DNA from: Engraulis encrasicolus
Taxonomy: Eukaryota; Chordata; Actinopteri; Clupeiformes; Engraulidae
Direction of reading: 5' to 3'
DNA: 64,000 bases
Assembly: GCF_034702125.1 (NCBI RefSeq)
Contig: NC_085872.1
Coordinates: forward strand, 31,331,876 to 31,395,875
Each line of letters begins with the position of its first letter. Position 1 is the stretch's first letter. Of the stretch, positions 1 through 13,000 are shown one piece after another. The translations under genes were made by a program, and so were the position numbers. Under the pieces are notes generated by a model. That model made no database searches, was not told the DNA's origin, and saw nothing but the letters and a program-made list of their open reading frames with translations.

Positions 1-680
1 ATGTTAAAGGAAGTAAGAGACTTAAATTTAATAGTTGGATGCAAATGACAGGTTATTTTAAACCAGAGCACAAGCCAGTATGGTCAAATGATAGGCACGT
101 CAATGATTTGGTCATTTGTGTGTGCCCGACTTCCACTGCACAGAAACATAAGCTTGAGCAAGAGAGGTTTGTACTGTAGCTCCACCCAGAGGCCACTTGT
201 GCCCTAAACCTGTAAGAGTTACAGCAACCATCCTCTCGGGTGGAAAGTAACTAATTAGGCATACAATTTCTCAAGTATTGTAATTGAATAGCTTTTACAT
301 ACTTTTTTCCATTGAAATTTGTATTGCTTTTTTTCACAATTATATAACATAGATATATAGACAAATACCTTCACAAACACAAGACAAAAGGAAGGGGGGG
401 GGGGTCTCATACAGCTGTCATAGCATTTGAGTTCTCATACTCTTTTAGGAGTATACTTAGGCTACTTATTTTAGGACACTGAGTTATACATATGCTGTTA
501 CCAGAGTAGCAATGACCAAGTCATAGTGCATTACTGGCCCTGTGTTATGTCAGTATTGTAGCACTGGTACTGTAGCCTACTTAACTTTTCAATGACTATT
601 ACAGCGTGCCACTGGAGGTGCGGCATGCACTAAGGAGCTACATAGTTTTTGAAATTAGCAGGCCTGCTTTTGCTTGTACT

Positions 681-904
681 CAGGGCTCGAGTTGTAGGGG
701 GATGAGGGGGGATGCCATTCCCCCAACAATGAAAATGGTAAAAAATCATTCCCCTTTAAAACAAGCCTCCCTTCTTCACATATTGTATTAAAATTCCACT
801 TTTAACAACTACATTTTCAAAAATTTCTCGGGGGAAAAACCCCCAATAATCAGCTTCAATCTCTGACCATCCCCCCTGATTTGATTTTACAACTCGACCA
901 TGCA
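681..904. mobile_element. hAT-like MITE
   Basis: The ends share TCGAGTTGTA in inverted orientation. The outer flanks are cttgtact (673-680) and cttgtatc (905-912), a slightly decayed 8-bp target duplication as produced by hAT transposases. There is no coding capacity. Confidence 0.55.
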
Positions 905-1380
905 CTTGTATCAAGTAGGCCTACTCTAGATCTACTCGATTACACTGGAACCTGTGTAAAATCATAGCCTGGGAGTACCCATGCTGCCCTGCGCATTCTT
1001 TAGATCACACTTGTGATTTAGTTTGGCGTTTGCCGCCAGACAAGTAAAATCAGACGATAGAGACAAAATGACATGCACAATAATAAAAGAATCTACTAGA
1101 AATTAAGGGAATTTATGCAGGATTCTGCACAACAGTTTCACTGTTTTACTTGTGCCCCCTATCTTGGAGAAATGTGTTGGATGATGTCTAGTGCCTAACA
1201 AGAAATAGAGATCATGGTAGACTATATTCAAGAAAAAGAAACACTGCATTTTCAAGAGGAAAGCTAATCAAACGAAACTAAGAAATATTTTTATATTAAT
1301 AATAATTTTATATTTTGTCGTGGGGCAGGCCATGGTCAGGAGATCTAAAATATCTATAATATAAATATTTATAATATTAA

Positions 1381-1388
1381 ATTTAATA

Positions 1389-1449
<61 letters not shown>

Positions 1450-1500
1450 TATATATATATAATATAATATGTAATAATAATAATTCAATAATTATTAAAA
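1381..1500. repeat. (AT)n microsatellite
   Basis: Long TA/AT run with interruptions (core about 1388-1470), embedded in AT-rich sequence with no gene. Confidence 0.9.
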
Positions 1501-1774
1501 TGTAATATATTATATAGGCCTACATTAAGTGGGCACCCCCTGCAATATCGCCAATCAAGCACATTGTGAGGGCATCCAGCATTTCCTCTATTATTGCACC
1601 ATGTATTGTTGCTCATTGCACAGTGATAGACACAAGATAAGAAAGTGATATTTTCGAGAATAGCCTAGATACGCTCATATGCTTGAGACATGATTTTGTC
1701 TATGTAAATTAAACAATTCTCTATTTAGCAATATGTGTATGTAATTTTGACTACCTCTAAACAAAATAATAAAA

Positions 1775-3065
1775 TGTACAAACCCCAACTCCATAGAAGT
1801 TGGGAGACAAGGTAAATTGTGAATAATAACAAAATACTGCCATTTTCAAAACTTCTGATTCTTACATTAGATGGAGAATGGCACAAAGAAAATCAGCCAT
1901 CAAAACTGACCAAAATTATTGTTTTGGGGGATATCCATGAATATGTAAAAACAACACGTCTCAAAAGAGTTGGGACAGGGACAATAAAAGGCAGCCAAGG
2001 TAAAGGAAGACTGAAAACAAAACAAAAGACAACGCTTAACAGTTAAATACTTTAACCGATGAGATGATTTTATATTTAAAAAACTGTGTTAATTCCTATC
2101 TTGGACATGATTTCACCAGCTTAAATGTTGGGTTACAGTGTGACAGGTCTTGACCAAAAGCCAGCCATTTTATAACCTGCTGGTCCTTACGATGGAGTTA
2201 AACTGTTAAAACATAGTGGAGAATGCAATTTGTCCTTACTATGTGACAGTAATTGAAGATCTTCCTTCAAAATACAATACATGAGTGGCTTTTCATGCTG
2301 TTTAGAACCCATTTATATATCATTCAACACTGTATTTAACTCTACAGATGAGTGAGAACAACTTAACCAATGCACTACTGCATCATGGATGCTGACTTTT
2401 GAATTTAGCACTAACACAAGTTGCGTGGTCCATTTTCACTGTCGCACAGGATGTGCAAGACTCTGTTGAATGTTTCCCATGTCTTCTGGGTCTATTTCAA
2501 GTGAGCTCGGGTGCATAGGAGAATGTTAAACCCCTCTATCATTTGCACACATGAAGCATTCTTAATATGGTCAATTTTCAATAGCTGCAATTCTTGGAAA
2601 GCTATAGTGAGACTACAGCCAATATATATTAAATGATGTCATGAACCTATACAATGATTTTAATGACAAAAATATGGCTTATATACACTCTATCATGGTA
2701 CATCAAAGGGAATTCAAAAATGTATGTAATAACTATGGTAATTATTCCCTCTGCATCTTGAATTCTGAGTGACTCAGCCTCTCTGTGATGGTCTTATGGC
2801 CTACCTGGACACTGATATTGTCCATCAGTACAAATCATTTTCAAATGTTCTTCTTTGTTGTTTTATCTTATTTGGGTGTTTATTACATTTCACTGATCCC
2901 CGTCCCAACTTATTTGAGACATTGCAGTTTTCAAATTAGAAATGAGTAGGCCTACATTCACTATTCTCCATCTAATGAATGGATTGAATGTTTTGGAAAT
3001 GATAGCATTTGGATTTTATTCAGTTTACCAAACGTCCCAACTTCACCGGAGTTGGGGTTTGTACA
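1775..3065. mobile_element. Non-autonomous DNA transposon, ~1.29 kb, with terminal and subterminal inverted repeats
   Basis: The terminal inverted repeat TGTACAAACCCCAACTCC is perfect for 18 bp and continues as aagttggga after a 4-base mismatch. A second inner pair (about 1965-1990 and 2893-2922; gtctcaaa, then gttgggac) lies inside it. The interior has no transposase; a 75-codon open frame at 1819-2046 is not recognisable. The ends resemble a family very common in fish, but I do not assign a superfamily. Confidence 0.75.
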
Positions 3066-3723
3066 AATTCACTTTCTTTTGCTTTAGATGAAGGACAAGC
3101 ATGTCCAAGATGTATACATTTGAATGACCCCAAAAAAATATGTATAGGCCTAGTGGTATTCCTATTGGGGTCATAATGACCCCGCTTGGTCAGATTAGTC
3201 GCAAAAACAGCCCGGTCGTTTGAGGGTTAATCATTCCGGGCACAGTGACTTCCCCCTTTCCAGGAAAATAAGATGTTTTGGTAAACTCAATTTGGGGACA
3301 ATCTGCCATAACCCATGCCTTCTTTACCAATACACCAATATTGCCATTGTATGGAGACCTATGGCACCTGCGTTGGCATAGTTTAACAAATTCGCGTTTG
3401 GCGGCCACAACAAGAAACGTTGAATTACACTGAAGAAAAGGAAATAACCCTGTTCCACCCAGTTACGTCGACGCGCGTCAAAGTGTGAATGAGGAAGTTG
3501 AACAACTCGAATAGTTCCCTCTCTCCTTCCGATAATTTGAGTGTATAGGTGAGATGCATGTAGCCTACGAGCCAACAAAAGTTTAACAATGTAGCAATAT
3601 TTCGCATAGTCCGGTGTCATCTAACATATTTCTCAGCATAACGCATTGTTCAAATAACTTTTGAACGCGTAATATAGAGTATCGAGGCCCAGGACTGAGG
3701 ACGAGTTCAACAAAACGGGTAGA

Positions 3724-6700
3724 ATGGATTTTCCTCACCTGACGGAAGACGACATGGCTGATATAAAGAAGGAAGTGAGTATACTATCTACTATGAATAT
3801 GTGTTTACATAATATTTATCTCACACATTTGTGTCTTGTGAATGGGAGTTTCTTAGAATCTGGCAATGGCACTGATGGTCTTGAAAGTTCAAAACACAAA
3901 TAACTGAGCCCTACTCGATAGCCTATAGACTATGGATACATCTGGATGTGGTTTGATGATAGATGTAGCATATCTACCATTCATTTGCATGAATGGAGGA
4001 GCACTTTTACGCGTGTGCGTAAAGAAGCTTGTCTTACTAAAATGATGAATAACTAGCCTAAATAGTGTGCTGTGCTGGTCAACTCGAGTATAATTGAACC
4101 GTAGCCTATCATGCTGTTGGGTATGGCTATTAAATAGTGTTCCTGGTTGTGGTAAGACCACGAAGGCTGAATAGTGCTGCTGCTACTGCTACTACTACTA
4201 CTACTTCTACTACTGCTACTGCTGAGCCCTATCCCTGTCATTTCGTGAAGTATTCACGAAAAAAAAATATTTAATTTTCGTGGTGCATTCACGTAATTGC
4301 CCGTTTTTCGTGGTTGGGCAACGAAACACTGCCTATTCATTTGAATTGCCCGACTGCTGCTATGGTTATCCAAGCGTCTGCAGGGGCGGGGAGGGGGTGC
4401 TGACAGAACACTGCTGATACACTCGGGACTCACTAATTCGACGCCCTTTCGGTACTTACGCCTTATGTCATACGACCCTAAACCTAAACCTTAACCCTAA
4501 ACCTAAACCTAAACCTAAACCTAAACCTAACCCTACTTAACCCTAAACCTAACCTTAACCCTAACCTTAACCCTAAACCTAACCCTAACCCTAAATTGCT
4601 TGTTTGAAATGTTTGATTACCATGTGACGGTACCGAAAGGGCGTCAAACTAGTGGGTCGCTAGGCAGCAGTCGGGCAATTCAAATGAATAGGCAGCATTT
4701 CGTTGCCCAACCACGAAAAACGGGCAATAACGTGAATGCACCATGGAAATTAAAGTTATTTTTTTCGTGAATACCTCACGAAATGAAAGAGATACGGTTG
4801 TACTGCTACTACTACTATGACGCCCGCCGACAGGGGGGGACAAACGGGTATTTTGTCCCGGGCTCAGGAAAAAGGGGGGCCCAGAATTGGGCCCTCATGA
4901 AGTTGTGATTAATGGTTCTACTTTATGTCAAAATAAGTTGGTTTAAGGGAGGGAGAATGCACTATATTTGCATTAAATCAATTCTATCCAGATCTTTTGC
5001 CTTTCCCGTCCTTAAAATGGGATCAAGAACACTTGACTATGATGGCCCTGCTACTACTACTACTTGTTTTCTCACCTATTGCACTGCATGATGCAAGTCT
5101 GCATCCTGCCAGTCCACTCATCTGAATAGTGGTAGACCTGACTGACTTGTGATTCTTTTTTTTTTCTAGGCCCTTGAGAGGCTGCGCCCATATCTGGTGG
5201 ATAAGATTATTGCCAATCGGCATTTCGACTACCTGCGATCCAAGAGAATTCTTACTCGGGATGATACAGAAGAAATAAACTGCAAGAATACCGACCGTAA
5301 GCGCGCTGGCAAGCTGTTGGACTGCCTTGCCGAAAACCCTCTAGGCCTGGACACCTTAATTGAATCTATACGCAGGGAACGCACTATTAACTTTCTCATT
5401 ACCAAGATAACCGACGAAGTGCAAAAGGTCAAGGATGAGAAGATAGCTGCCCTGAAGGGTAAGATTGTGCTATTGTGTGCTAAGTGCTATCTAGTATATG
5501 AGGCCTGTGAGTGTGAATGTTTGTTCTTCTCATATAGTAAAAACATGCAACCTCATTAACAGGGAAGCCAACAGGGGTAACAAAGGGGTCAGTTGTCCTG
5601 GGCCCAGGGAGAGAGGAGGCCCAAAATTGGGACTTTGTTACATTGTATGTAATTTTTCACTTTAACTAATATGTAGCCAATGGCCTAGGCTACTCAACGC
5701 GTCATTTTGAGATATTTGTAGTCAATTATTATTGTGTGAAACGTTTTTTCATATTTACCAGATGAACCAGAATGATTTACATTAGGGCTTCACGATATTA
5801 GAAAAATATGCCACACACGATAATATGACTGTATACAGCGATATCGATATTACTCGCAATACCTATTTAATATATTTATTTTAATATATATCTACACTTT
5901 ATCATGTATAAAACAACTGAGAGCAATATTTTATTTCCAACATTATTTTTTATTTGGAAAAAACATGGCTAATATACAGCATCAACTTAAAATGTCAACA
6001 TGTTAAAAAAAATGTTTTACCTTTTCACCAAATTTGCTGTTATTGAAAACTTTTTGCGATACGTGCACAACTTTTGCGATATGTGTATTGCAAGCTATGA
6101 TATCGCGATAAAGATACATTTTCGATATATTGTGCAGCCCTAATTTACATTACATTTTAGATGACATTACATTGGAGCAACCGGTGTGGGGGCCATTCCG
6201 ACACACCGCCATTTCCGACAGTATTTGATTGTCATTCCGAGCCATTCCGAGTCATTTAAACATTGTTGCAAGTGCTTAGAGGCGCATGAACAACTTTCTA
6301 ACTTTATTGACATTTGCGACATGAGTGGAAAGTGGAGAGAGTGACAGCGTAATTGCAGGATCAGTGTATCATTTTGTCACGGTCCAAATGCCCTTAAAGG
6401 TAGGGTCTGAGATCTTTGAAAAACGGTTCCTGCAAGCTGGAAAAATAGTTCCTGCAATAAAGCGTCAATGTCAGAATGGCGGGGCGTCGGAATGGCGGGG
6501 TGTAATCACTGGTGTGCATGTTTCTAGGGTGCAGGAAAATGTTAGAGAATAGAGGTTTAGTTTTGTTATGCAGGGAAATGCTGTCTGAAAACAAGATTGG
6601 GAGGGAAGATTAAAGGTAGGCCTATGTGGGTACTAGATCAGGATACCTACTACATTCTACTGCAATTCTCTGATCCAAAGACCAACAATAGGCCATACCT

Positions 6701-7297
6701 TTAGGATAAGGCCACAGCTGTCCTGTGTTATAATGGTTTTAACAGTTATAACACCATTATTGTATCATGAAAACTATCTGGAAATCATAAAGGTGCATTA
6801 TTTCTAGACAGGTACCACTTTATAATGTTTCCCAAATTGAATGTTGGCAGACTAAAAGCATTACACTGTACTTTTTACGTCCTACAGCTGAATCGTGCTG
6901 CACAAGTTCGAGTTCAACCTACAGCCCCACGAAGCCAGGTCCCACCACTGACCCCTCTCGGACATTCTCTTCCATCGATTGCTATGCCTCCACTGCGCTG
7001 TACCACCCCGAGGGCGAGAGAAGCCCGTCACAGTCGGTGGTCACCAGTTCGCTCAACCTGTTCAGCGGCTCTGCCGGAGGACGAGACGTCAGCAGCAGCA
7101 GCGTCTGCTGCGCCATATCAGCCTCCAGTGTGTCCTCCTACCTGCCCAAACCAGGGGACCCCGGGGCGCCTCCTTTGCCTGAGGAGGTGCTGGACGAGGC
7201 GCAGGACACAGATTCTGGGGCGGGGGGCAGCAATGCTAGCGGAGGGGATGCCAACTTTCAACCGCTGCGATCCCGGTCCGTTTCGCCCCGCCCATGA
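3724..7297 (+). CDS. bcl10: B-cell CLL/lymphoma 10 homologue (CARD adaptor), complete, 3 coding exons
   Basis: Coding exons are 3724-3774, 5170-5458 and 6888-7297, giving 249 aa (human BCL10 is 233). Exon 1 encodes MDFPHLTEDDMADIKKE and ends at a gtgagt donor. Exon 2 follows a pyrimidine tract and AG and carries most of the CARD domain, with the recognisable segments DTEEINCKNTDRKRAGKLLD and NPLGLDTLIESIRRERTINF. Exon 3 encodes the Ser/Thr-rich tail and the family's conserved end, YLPKPGDPGAPPLPEEVLDE and FQPLRSRSVSPRP. Phases agree at both junctions (0, then 1). Known for the family: BCL10 links CARD-coiled-coil scaffolds (CARD9/10/11) to MALT1 in the cytosol through CARD filaments and activates NF-kB. 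The start is the first ATG, in the place expected from the family. Neighbouring mcoln3 and ssx2ip in the same orientation fit the human 1p22.3 order as I recall it. Identification is firm; the exon edges are inferred from consensus. Confidence 0.95.
4235..4792. mobile_element. Large palindromic element with telomere-like core in bcl10 intron 1
   Basis: The left arm (about 4235-4455) and right arm (about 4629-4792) are inverted copies. Matching blocks include acgccctttcggtac with gtaccgaaagggcgt, ttcaaatgaatag, gttgggcaacgaaa and tttcgtgaa. The loop (4456-4628) holds a degenerate CCCTAA/CCTAAA array. A CTA trinucleotide run lies on both outer sides in the same orientation, perhaps the site it inserted into. 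Confidence 0.75.
4482..4596. repeat. Interstitial telomere-like (CCCTAA)n/(CCTAAA)n array
   Basis: About 19 tandem hexamer-like units alternate between cctaaa and ccctaa (plus some cttaacc), directly between the palindrome arms. They resemble the vertebrate telomere repeat TTAGGG read on the other strand, with one-base variants. Confidence 0.85.
5562..5660. repeat. Interspersed repeat fragment (copy 1)
   Basis: Shares gacaaaggggtcagttgtcctgggcccaggg-type sequence and a following ttacattgtatg with copies at 11522-11645 and 42129-42250, and more distantly with about 4843-4905. No ends are defined. Confidence 0.55.
5783..6142. mobile_element. hAT MITE with perfect 8-bp target duplication
   Basis: Inverted ends TAGGGCT(T/G)CAC; the 360-bp interior is AT-rich without a frame. 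The flanks atttacat at 5775-5782 and 6143-6150 are identical. It lies in bcl10 intron 2. Confidence 0.9.
6180..6525. mobile_element. Possible MITE
   Basis: GCCATTCCGACACACCGCCA near 6191 is inverted in ggcggggcgtcggaatggcg near 6478. Ends and target duplication are not clear. Confidence 0.35.
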
Positions 7298-7630
7298 TGG
7301 TGGCTTGTGCCCGCCTAGTCACCATCCGAGCCATCATGACAGAACTCTACTATGAGACCACTTTTTGGATCACTGGACTTTTCTTAGCTTTTCACTTTGT
7401 ATGAAATTTCAATTTTTATTTTTTATTTAGTGTGTAATCACAATGCACAAGAAGTAATACTAGTGTTTGGTTGTCTTTGCTCTTACCTGATGCAACTGTG
7501 TTTCCTTTCTTCAGCACCAGTATCATTTAGTATACCTCTTTTGTACATCTCTAATGCATTATTTTTTAACGATTTGTGTGTTGGTGCGGAGGACAGATGC
7601 TTCACTTCCTCTCAGTAGTTTGCAGACAAA

Positions 7631-7929
7631 GGGTGCATTCCAATATGCCGACCTCCGTCATCCCTTGCTCACTTGCCTGCTTCTGATCTCATATTGATGT
7701 CACTGACGACAGAAAATGAATTCAATTCAATCTTGCAAAAGCACAATTCTAATGTCATTTTCTCATTCGCAATCAGGATGGTATATGAAAAACAGTCTCA
7801 CAAAAGTTGTTGTGGCCATGCTGACATCCTGGAAACTTTATTGTTCTCTCCACGAAGGTGGGGCCAGGAGGTGGAGCGAGGCCACAAGCGCAAGTGGAGG
7901 ACGGGAGTTGTGCATGTTGGAATTCACCC
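7631..7929. mobile_element. MITE (GGGTGCATTCCAATATG family), copy 1
   Basis: Ends GGGTGCATTCCAATATG and (inverted) GGGTGAATTCCAACATG. The interior shares tcattttctcattcgcaatc and an inverted caaaagttgttgtggc block with the copies at 26012-26318 and 28226-28440. It lies in the bcl10 3' UTR. Confidence 0.65.
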
Positions 7930-8307
7930 ACAGAGTCTGTCGCCATGTTGAAACTTGTCTGCTTCTTTTGTGCAGCTAGCTGGTTGATTATATAGCAGAC
8001 ACCTCTATCACCCAAGGGAAGACACGATGTACAATGACACACCTCAAGAATTACCACCTCCCCCACCCACCCCCAAATGATGGTGTACAGAAGTCAGATC
8101 TCAGTGTCATGAATGTCAAAAAAACCTTAATGAAAATGTTTTGTTGAAGTTGCCACACACTGGCACTGGCACTACCATGCCAACTACACAGAAATAATTT
8201 ATACTACTGAAAACACACAGGACAAGCATATGTGTATCGTAATGATTTTGTATTTGTGAGACCAGAAACGAACTACTCTGTAATCTTTTTTTTAAACTAT
8301 ATTTTTA

Positions 8308-8482
8308 GGGGCTTTTATGCCTTTATTCGATAGGACAGTCTGAGATGGTGACAGGAAGCGAATGGGACAGAGAGACGGGGTGGGATCGGGAAATGACCCC
8401 GGCCGGACTCGAACCGGGGTCCCCGTGGGCATGCAAGCCCAAATGTGGGGGGACTAGCGCGCTGCGCCACAGCGCCCCCCAC
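8308..8482 (-). mobile_element. tRNA-derived SINE
   Basis: On the minus strand the head reads as a tRNA-like sequence with an A-box-like segment (TGTGGCGCAGCGCGCTAG) and a B box (GGTTCGAGTCC), followed by a non-tRNA body that matches 33340-33525 (ctttatgcc... gacaggac... gtgacaggaag). It lies antisense in the bcl10 3' UTR. It is not a functional tRNA, as the acceptor pairing is lost. Confidence 0.7.
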
Positions 8483-8967
8483 TCTGTAGTCATGAGGTAA
8501 CAACAGACCGAAATGTACTAGCAAAATGACTGATATATTGCTTTGTTTGTGAATGTGTCATCAACATTCAGGATAATACTGTATCTGTAGCGACATACTG
8601 TATAAGGCAGTTGGTGCTGTTTAGAGAGTAACTTCAGTATCAGCAAATACAAACTACCACTGGAACCACTACACACCTACTGTAAATAAAAGAAAGTTGA
8701 AAACCAACATACTGTGAATTTTTCACTGCCATGCTGTGTTACATTATTCTTACTACAAGTATATGCATGCATCTGGGGCAAAGCAGTATCGGAAATAATC
8801 AAACTCAATGGTCTGTTTTAGCCTCACATTGTTGTATGCCAAAGTCTTCAGTTAGTAAACTCAAATGTGTTTTAAAGGTTGATGTCATAAAATGGGTTGC
8901 AATATTGTGTGTTCACAGTAAGATGTCAATGAGAGGAGCCAATAGACATTTTCTTTCCTTTTTACAT

Positions 8968-9360
8968 ATAATAATAATAATGATAATAATAATAAATAAA
9001 TAAATAAACAACTGTATTTGTATAGCACAAAATCATACAAGGCATGCAGCTCAAAGTGCTTAACAAATGGATAAACAATGTTAAAGATGAAAATAAAAAG
9101 TGAAGTAGAAAGGAGAGACAGAAACAAGAAAGAATAGCAATAATACAAAAGAAGAAACTAGACGGGATAAAGAAAATATGTAGATAGGTAAATGAGTAGA
9201 TGTAGAGAAAATGAAACAAGTTTAAAGAGGACATAAGTAGAGATTGTAGAGGAATAAGGTCCACAAGGGTTGGGCCCAGGATAAGTGATAAATAGTCACA
9301 CTGAATAGGGAGCTCAGATGTGGCCCCTGGTGGCAACAGGGGTGAGGAAAAACTCCCTTT
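8968..9360 (-). repeat. SINE/LINE-type interspersed repeat with (TTAT)n tail
   Basis: An (ATAA)n run at 8968-9008 abuts tgtatttgtatagcaca and agctcaaagtgcttaaca, a common 3' end of fish retroposons. The far side has the aggggtgaggaaaaactccc motif near 9339. The tail position suggests minus-strand orientation. Confidence 0.5.
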
Positions 9361-10036
9361 TCACTTGATTCATGAGTTTATAGAGGGGAAGAGCTCAATG
9401 AGGTCTGAGAAAAAATAGGTAGATCTCAGGATGCTATACTTTTATCCGCAGTAAATTGTTTGTGTGGAATCCTTGCACAGTGTGATAACATGCAACCTCA
9501 ATGTGACTAGACTAGTGTATTAGGACTGGCATGAATGCAATATTTCACAATGTTTCCATTGTGGCGCCCTACTAGTATTCCTCTCAATTTTTGCCACTGA
9601 GGTGCAGTGCCACAACAGGTGAATTAGAAGACATGTTTTTCTGATGACTTAGATAACCACACACATGGCAGAAAAAAGGAACACGTGTATTTTTCTCCAG
9701 TGCATACAGTTTGAGTTTTTTCTCTCCTAATATTGTTTTGAAAGATCTTGTTTTTTTTTCTGGAAGAGCAACAATGATTGACAGCAGCACGATGTTAAAA
9801 ATGCTGAACAACTTGTATGATAAAACTGAAGAATGAAAAGAATGCCTAAGCTTCATCTCAATATGTATAGGGCTCATCAAGATAAAACAGTTATGCTGCT
9901 CTACCACTTGAGCCAGAGCTCGGATCCTCACGCTCATTTTAAATGAGACACGCAGACAGACACATGCACCATATGAAATTGTCTCTCTCACCCAAAAACT
10001 TCAGTTGAAGAGCGCTGCGTGTGAAGACTCCAAACA

Positions 10037-13000
10037 ATGACAGAGCGAGACCTCTTAATTAGGGGTGACCAAGAGGCTCGCCTCAAACAGACCTACCATT
10101 GGACAGCTTCTGTGTCAGATCTGGACCCCAAGGAGGTGGATCGTTTCAGGAGAAGGCTGAAATATTTTTTCATGAACCCATGTGAGAAATTTCACGCGAG
10201 AGGCCGCAAACCATGGAAGTTAATGCTACAGATTCTGAAGATAGTCATCATCACTATTCAGGTAAGGGAGACTCTTTAATTGAAACCAGCGGGACTGAAG
10301 TACACAAAAACTGCATCACTGATGTTTATTAATAGGTTGGCTTTTTGTTTTTTCTCCATTGTCCCATTGTTGTGCGGATACTAACCTGCTCCCTGTGTTT
10401 CTTTGAAAGCTGGTGTCTTTCGGGCTGAGTAATGAGATGATGGTCACATTTAAAGAAGAAAACATTAAGACATTAAAACACCTTTTCCTGAAAGACTATC
10501 AAGACCAAGACAAAAATTATGCAGTGTACACCAGAGCAGAGACGTACGACCATATCAGTTACATCATTAATCAGGTAAAGTTTCTCTTTTTCTTGCCTTT
10601 CCAAATATAATTATTACATTAACCCCATGTGATTACATTTTCAATATAATTATTCTTTTTTTAGAGCTTGAGAACAGTCCATCCTTTCAACACTTGTGAT
10701 ACTGTAATGGCGACAATGTGCAATGATAGGTGTTGCTGTTGTTTTCGCATATACTGTACTGTACTTCATGTGAACAGTGATTGTGACAGTGGATTACTTT
10801 ACTGTTCTGGAAACATTTTGTAATGAATTTGCCCATTTGCACCTGGCCCCTCCAGGTACTCTGTCTGCATAACTTCAGCTTACCAAATAGGGAAAAGATG
10901 CACATAAAACTGGCAAAATTATTCATATTCAGACCACATAGTTCTTATATGATACATAGCCTACAGATATATGGTAGCCATACTGTCTATCCTAAGTAGT
11001 CCTCTGTTGTCTATATTTCGCATCACTGTGTTGCTGAGGTGTTTTGAAAAGAACTAATAAGGTATCTGGACATATTCAGTGACATGTTTTTTTCCATCTT
11101 GACTTTTCATGCAGGCCTGCCTACAGTCTACAGATTACTTGTCAATTTATACAATTGCTAAATTGTTTCTGTAGGCTACCTGAAATACCTGTATGATCAG
11201 TTCTCTTAGTCACATAACCATGGTGCTAGCAGCAAGGAATGAAACTCTGGGGCTTCTGTTATTAAACACACGTGGTAACACTTTCCAATAGAGTTCACAT
11301 GCCAGCCATTAATTCATGCCATACATGTCTGATACATGTCTGTATAATTGACCTATGAGACATGCTCAGTGAAATCGGATCTTCTTTTAAAGTGTGTATT
11401 CACAAATGTATCGTTTATTGCCAATAAGGCCTTTATTATTGAACCATAGTAAGGACCTAGTAGGCCCTTAGTTTTGCTAAAGACATGTCTTATAAGTCAC
11501 TATACAGACAGTAATTTGGCACAGGGAAGTTGACAAGGGGGACAAAGGGGTCCCTTGTCCCAGGCCCAGAGAGAAAGGGGCCCATTACATTGTATGTATT
11601 GGGTTTGGGGCCCTATCAGACGACTTTGTCCTGCGCCCAGCCAATACTTTTAGCGGTCATGATTTGTCATGTATGTAGGCCTATTAGTGGCTGGAGGTAG
11701 GGTGCGCACATCCACAGGTAGTTGTCCAGGTGCCAGACAAAAAAGTAGTAGGTAGTGTGATGAAGCGGTCTGCACACTGTGTATTAACTCCAAAAATACT
11801 TTATTTCATTTAAACATACGGCAACGTTTCGATGCAACAGAGGGATCTTCCTCAGGCCATTAGTGGCTAAAATCTGAACCCTATTGTTAAGTGTCACCAC
11901 TCCCTGTCCCTTCATCTACCACCCCTGCTCCTCTGGGGAAAGGACTGATGAGGTTGAATAAGCAGCTTGTCAGAGGCAAATACAGGAAGGTTTGTTTTTC
12001 AGTGAGGGGTTACTGACAGCATTACAATGATGGGCACAAACTACTAGACAAATGGTCCATGTTGCATACTAGCTGTATTTACTTTTCAATCGCGTTACCA
12101 TGCAGCAGGAGGAGATGAAGGGTGTGGACTGTGTATAGCAAAAAAGTGTCACTCTGTAGGAAATAGATGCATGTATCTACAGTATGTCATTTATAGACCA
12201 CATCCTAGGCATTTCTCAGTATCAACGTGAGGCTGTTCTCTTTATTGTCTGTCATACAGTATTTCCATACCCATGCGTTCAAATTCATACACAAGTGCTT
12301 CCTTACTTACAGTGGGAGAAAAAAAGTTAGTAAACCCTTTGCAATTTCTTACATTTGTTGAAATTGGTCATAAAGGCGGGCTTGGTCTTCCCGGAAATCA
12401 CAAGAATTAAGGAAGAAACAGTGTCTGCTTTAACTAATGACACTACAAATAAACATTACTGCATGTTATTATATTTGTATTGACCATAGAATGTAAATGT
12501 TCTGAAGAGAGGGAAGAATGAGTAAATACACCTTTGGTTAAGTATCACTCAAACGCTAATGAGGTTTGGACAAATAGGACTATTACACAATATAGAATTC
12601 AATTGCTCAGGTGTCGCTTAAGGCCAAGGCACTGGGGGAGAATTAGGGCCCTCAGGGGCCCCTCGTAATTAGCGGCTCAGAACTGACTCACCAGTGGCCT
12701 CCACACCCTTGTGGGACCCTATTTTCTGAATGTTATTTTTACATTTCTGAGAATAGGGGCCCACGAGGGTGTGGGGCCCATTGGGAAATGCCCGCTAGGG
12801 CTGGGCAATATGACGATATATATCGTTATCGTGATATAAAAGTGTATATCGTGACCTTTCTCCTATATCGTTTATATCGTGATAGTAATTTTTATCCATT
12901 TTATACAATTGAATATCATTTAATTACATTGCATGTTGTCACAATACACACTATAAGTGAATTTTTATCCATTTTATACAATTGAATATAATTTAATTAC

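Larger units (their letters stand above)
7298..8720 (+). other. bcl10: bcl10 3' UTR with poly(A) signal
   Basis: After the TGA ending at 7297 there is no further coding sequence. The first canonical AATAAA I find on this strand is at 8695-8700, which suggests a 3' UTR of about 1.4 kb. It would contain a MITE (7631-7929) and an antisense tRNA-derived SINE (about 8308-8482). An earlier, non-canonical cleavage site cannot be excluded. Confidence 0.55.

Noticed and set aside
1819..2046. A 75-codon frame as a gene
   Set aside because: It lies inside the 1.29-kb transposon-like element, lacks similarity to any family I know and has no splice context.
8308..8482. A functional tRNA gene on the minus strand
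   Set aside because: A and B boxes exist but acceptor-stem pairing does not, and the body matches another genomic copy. It is a SINE.
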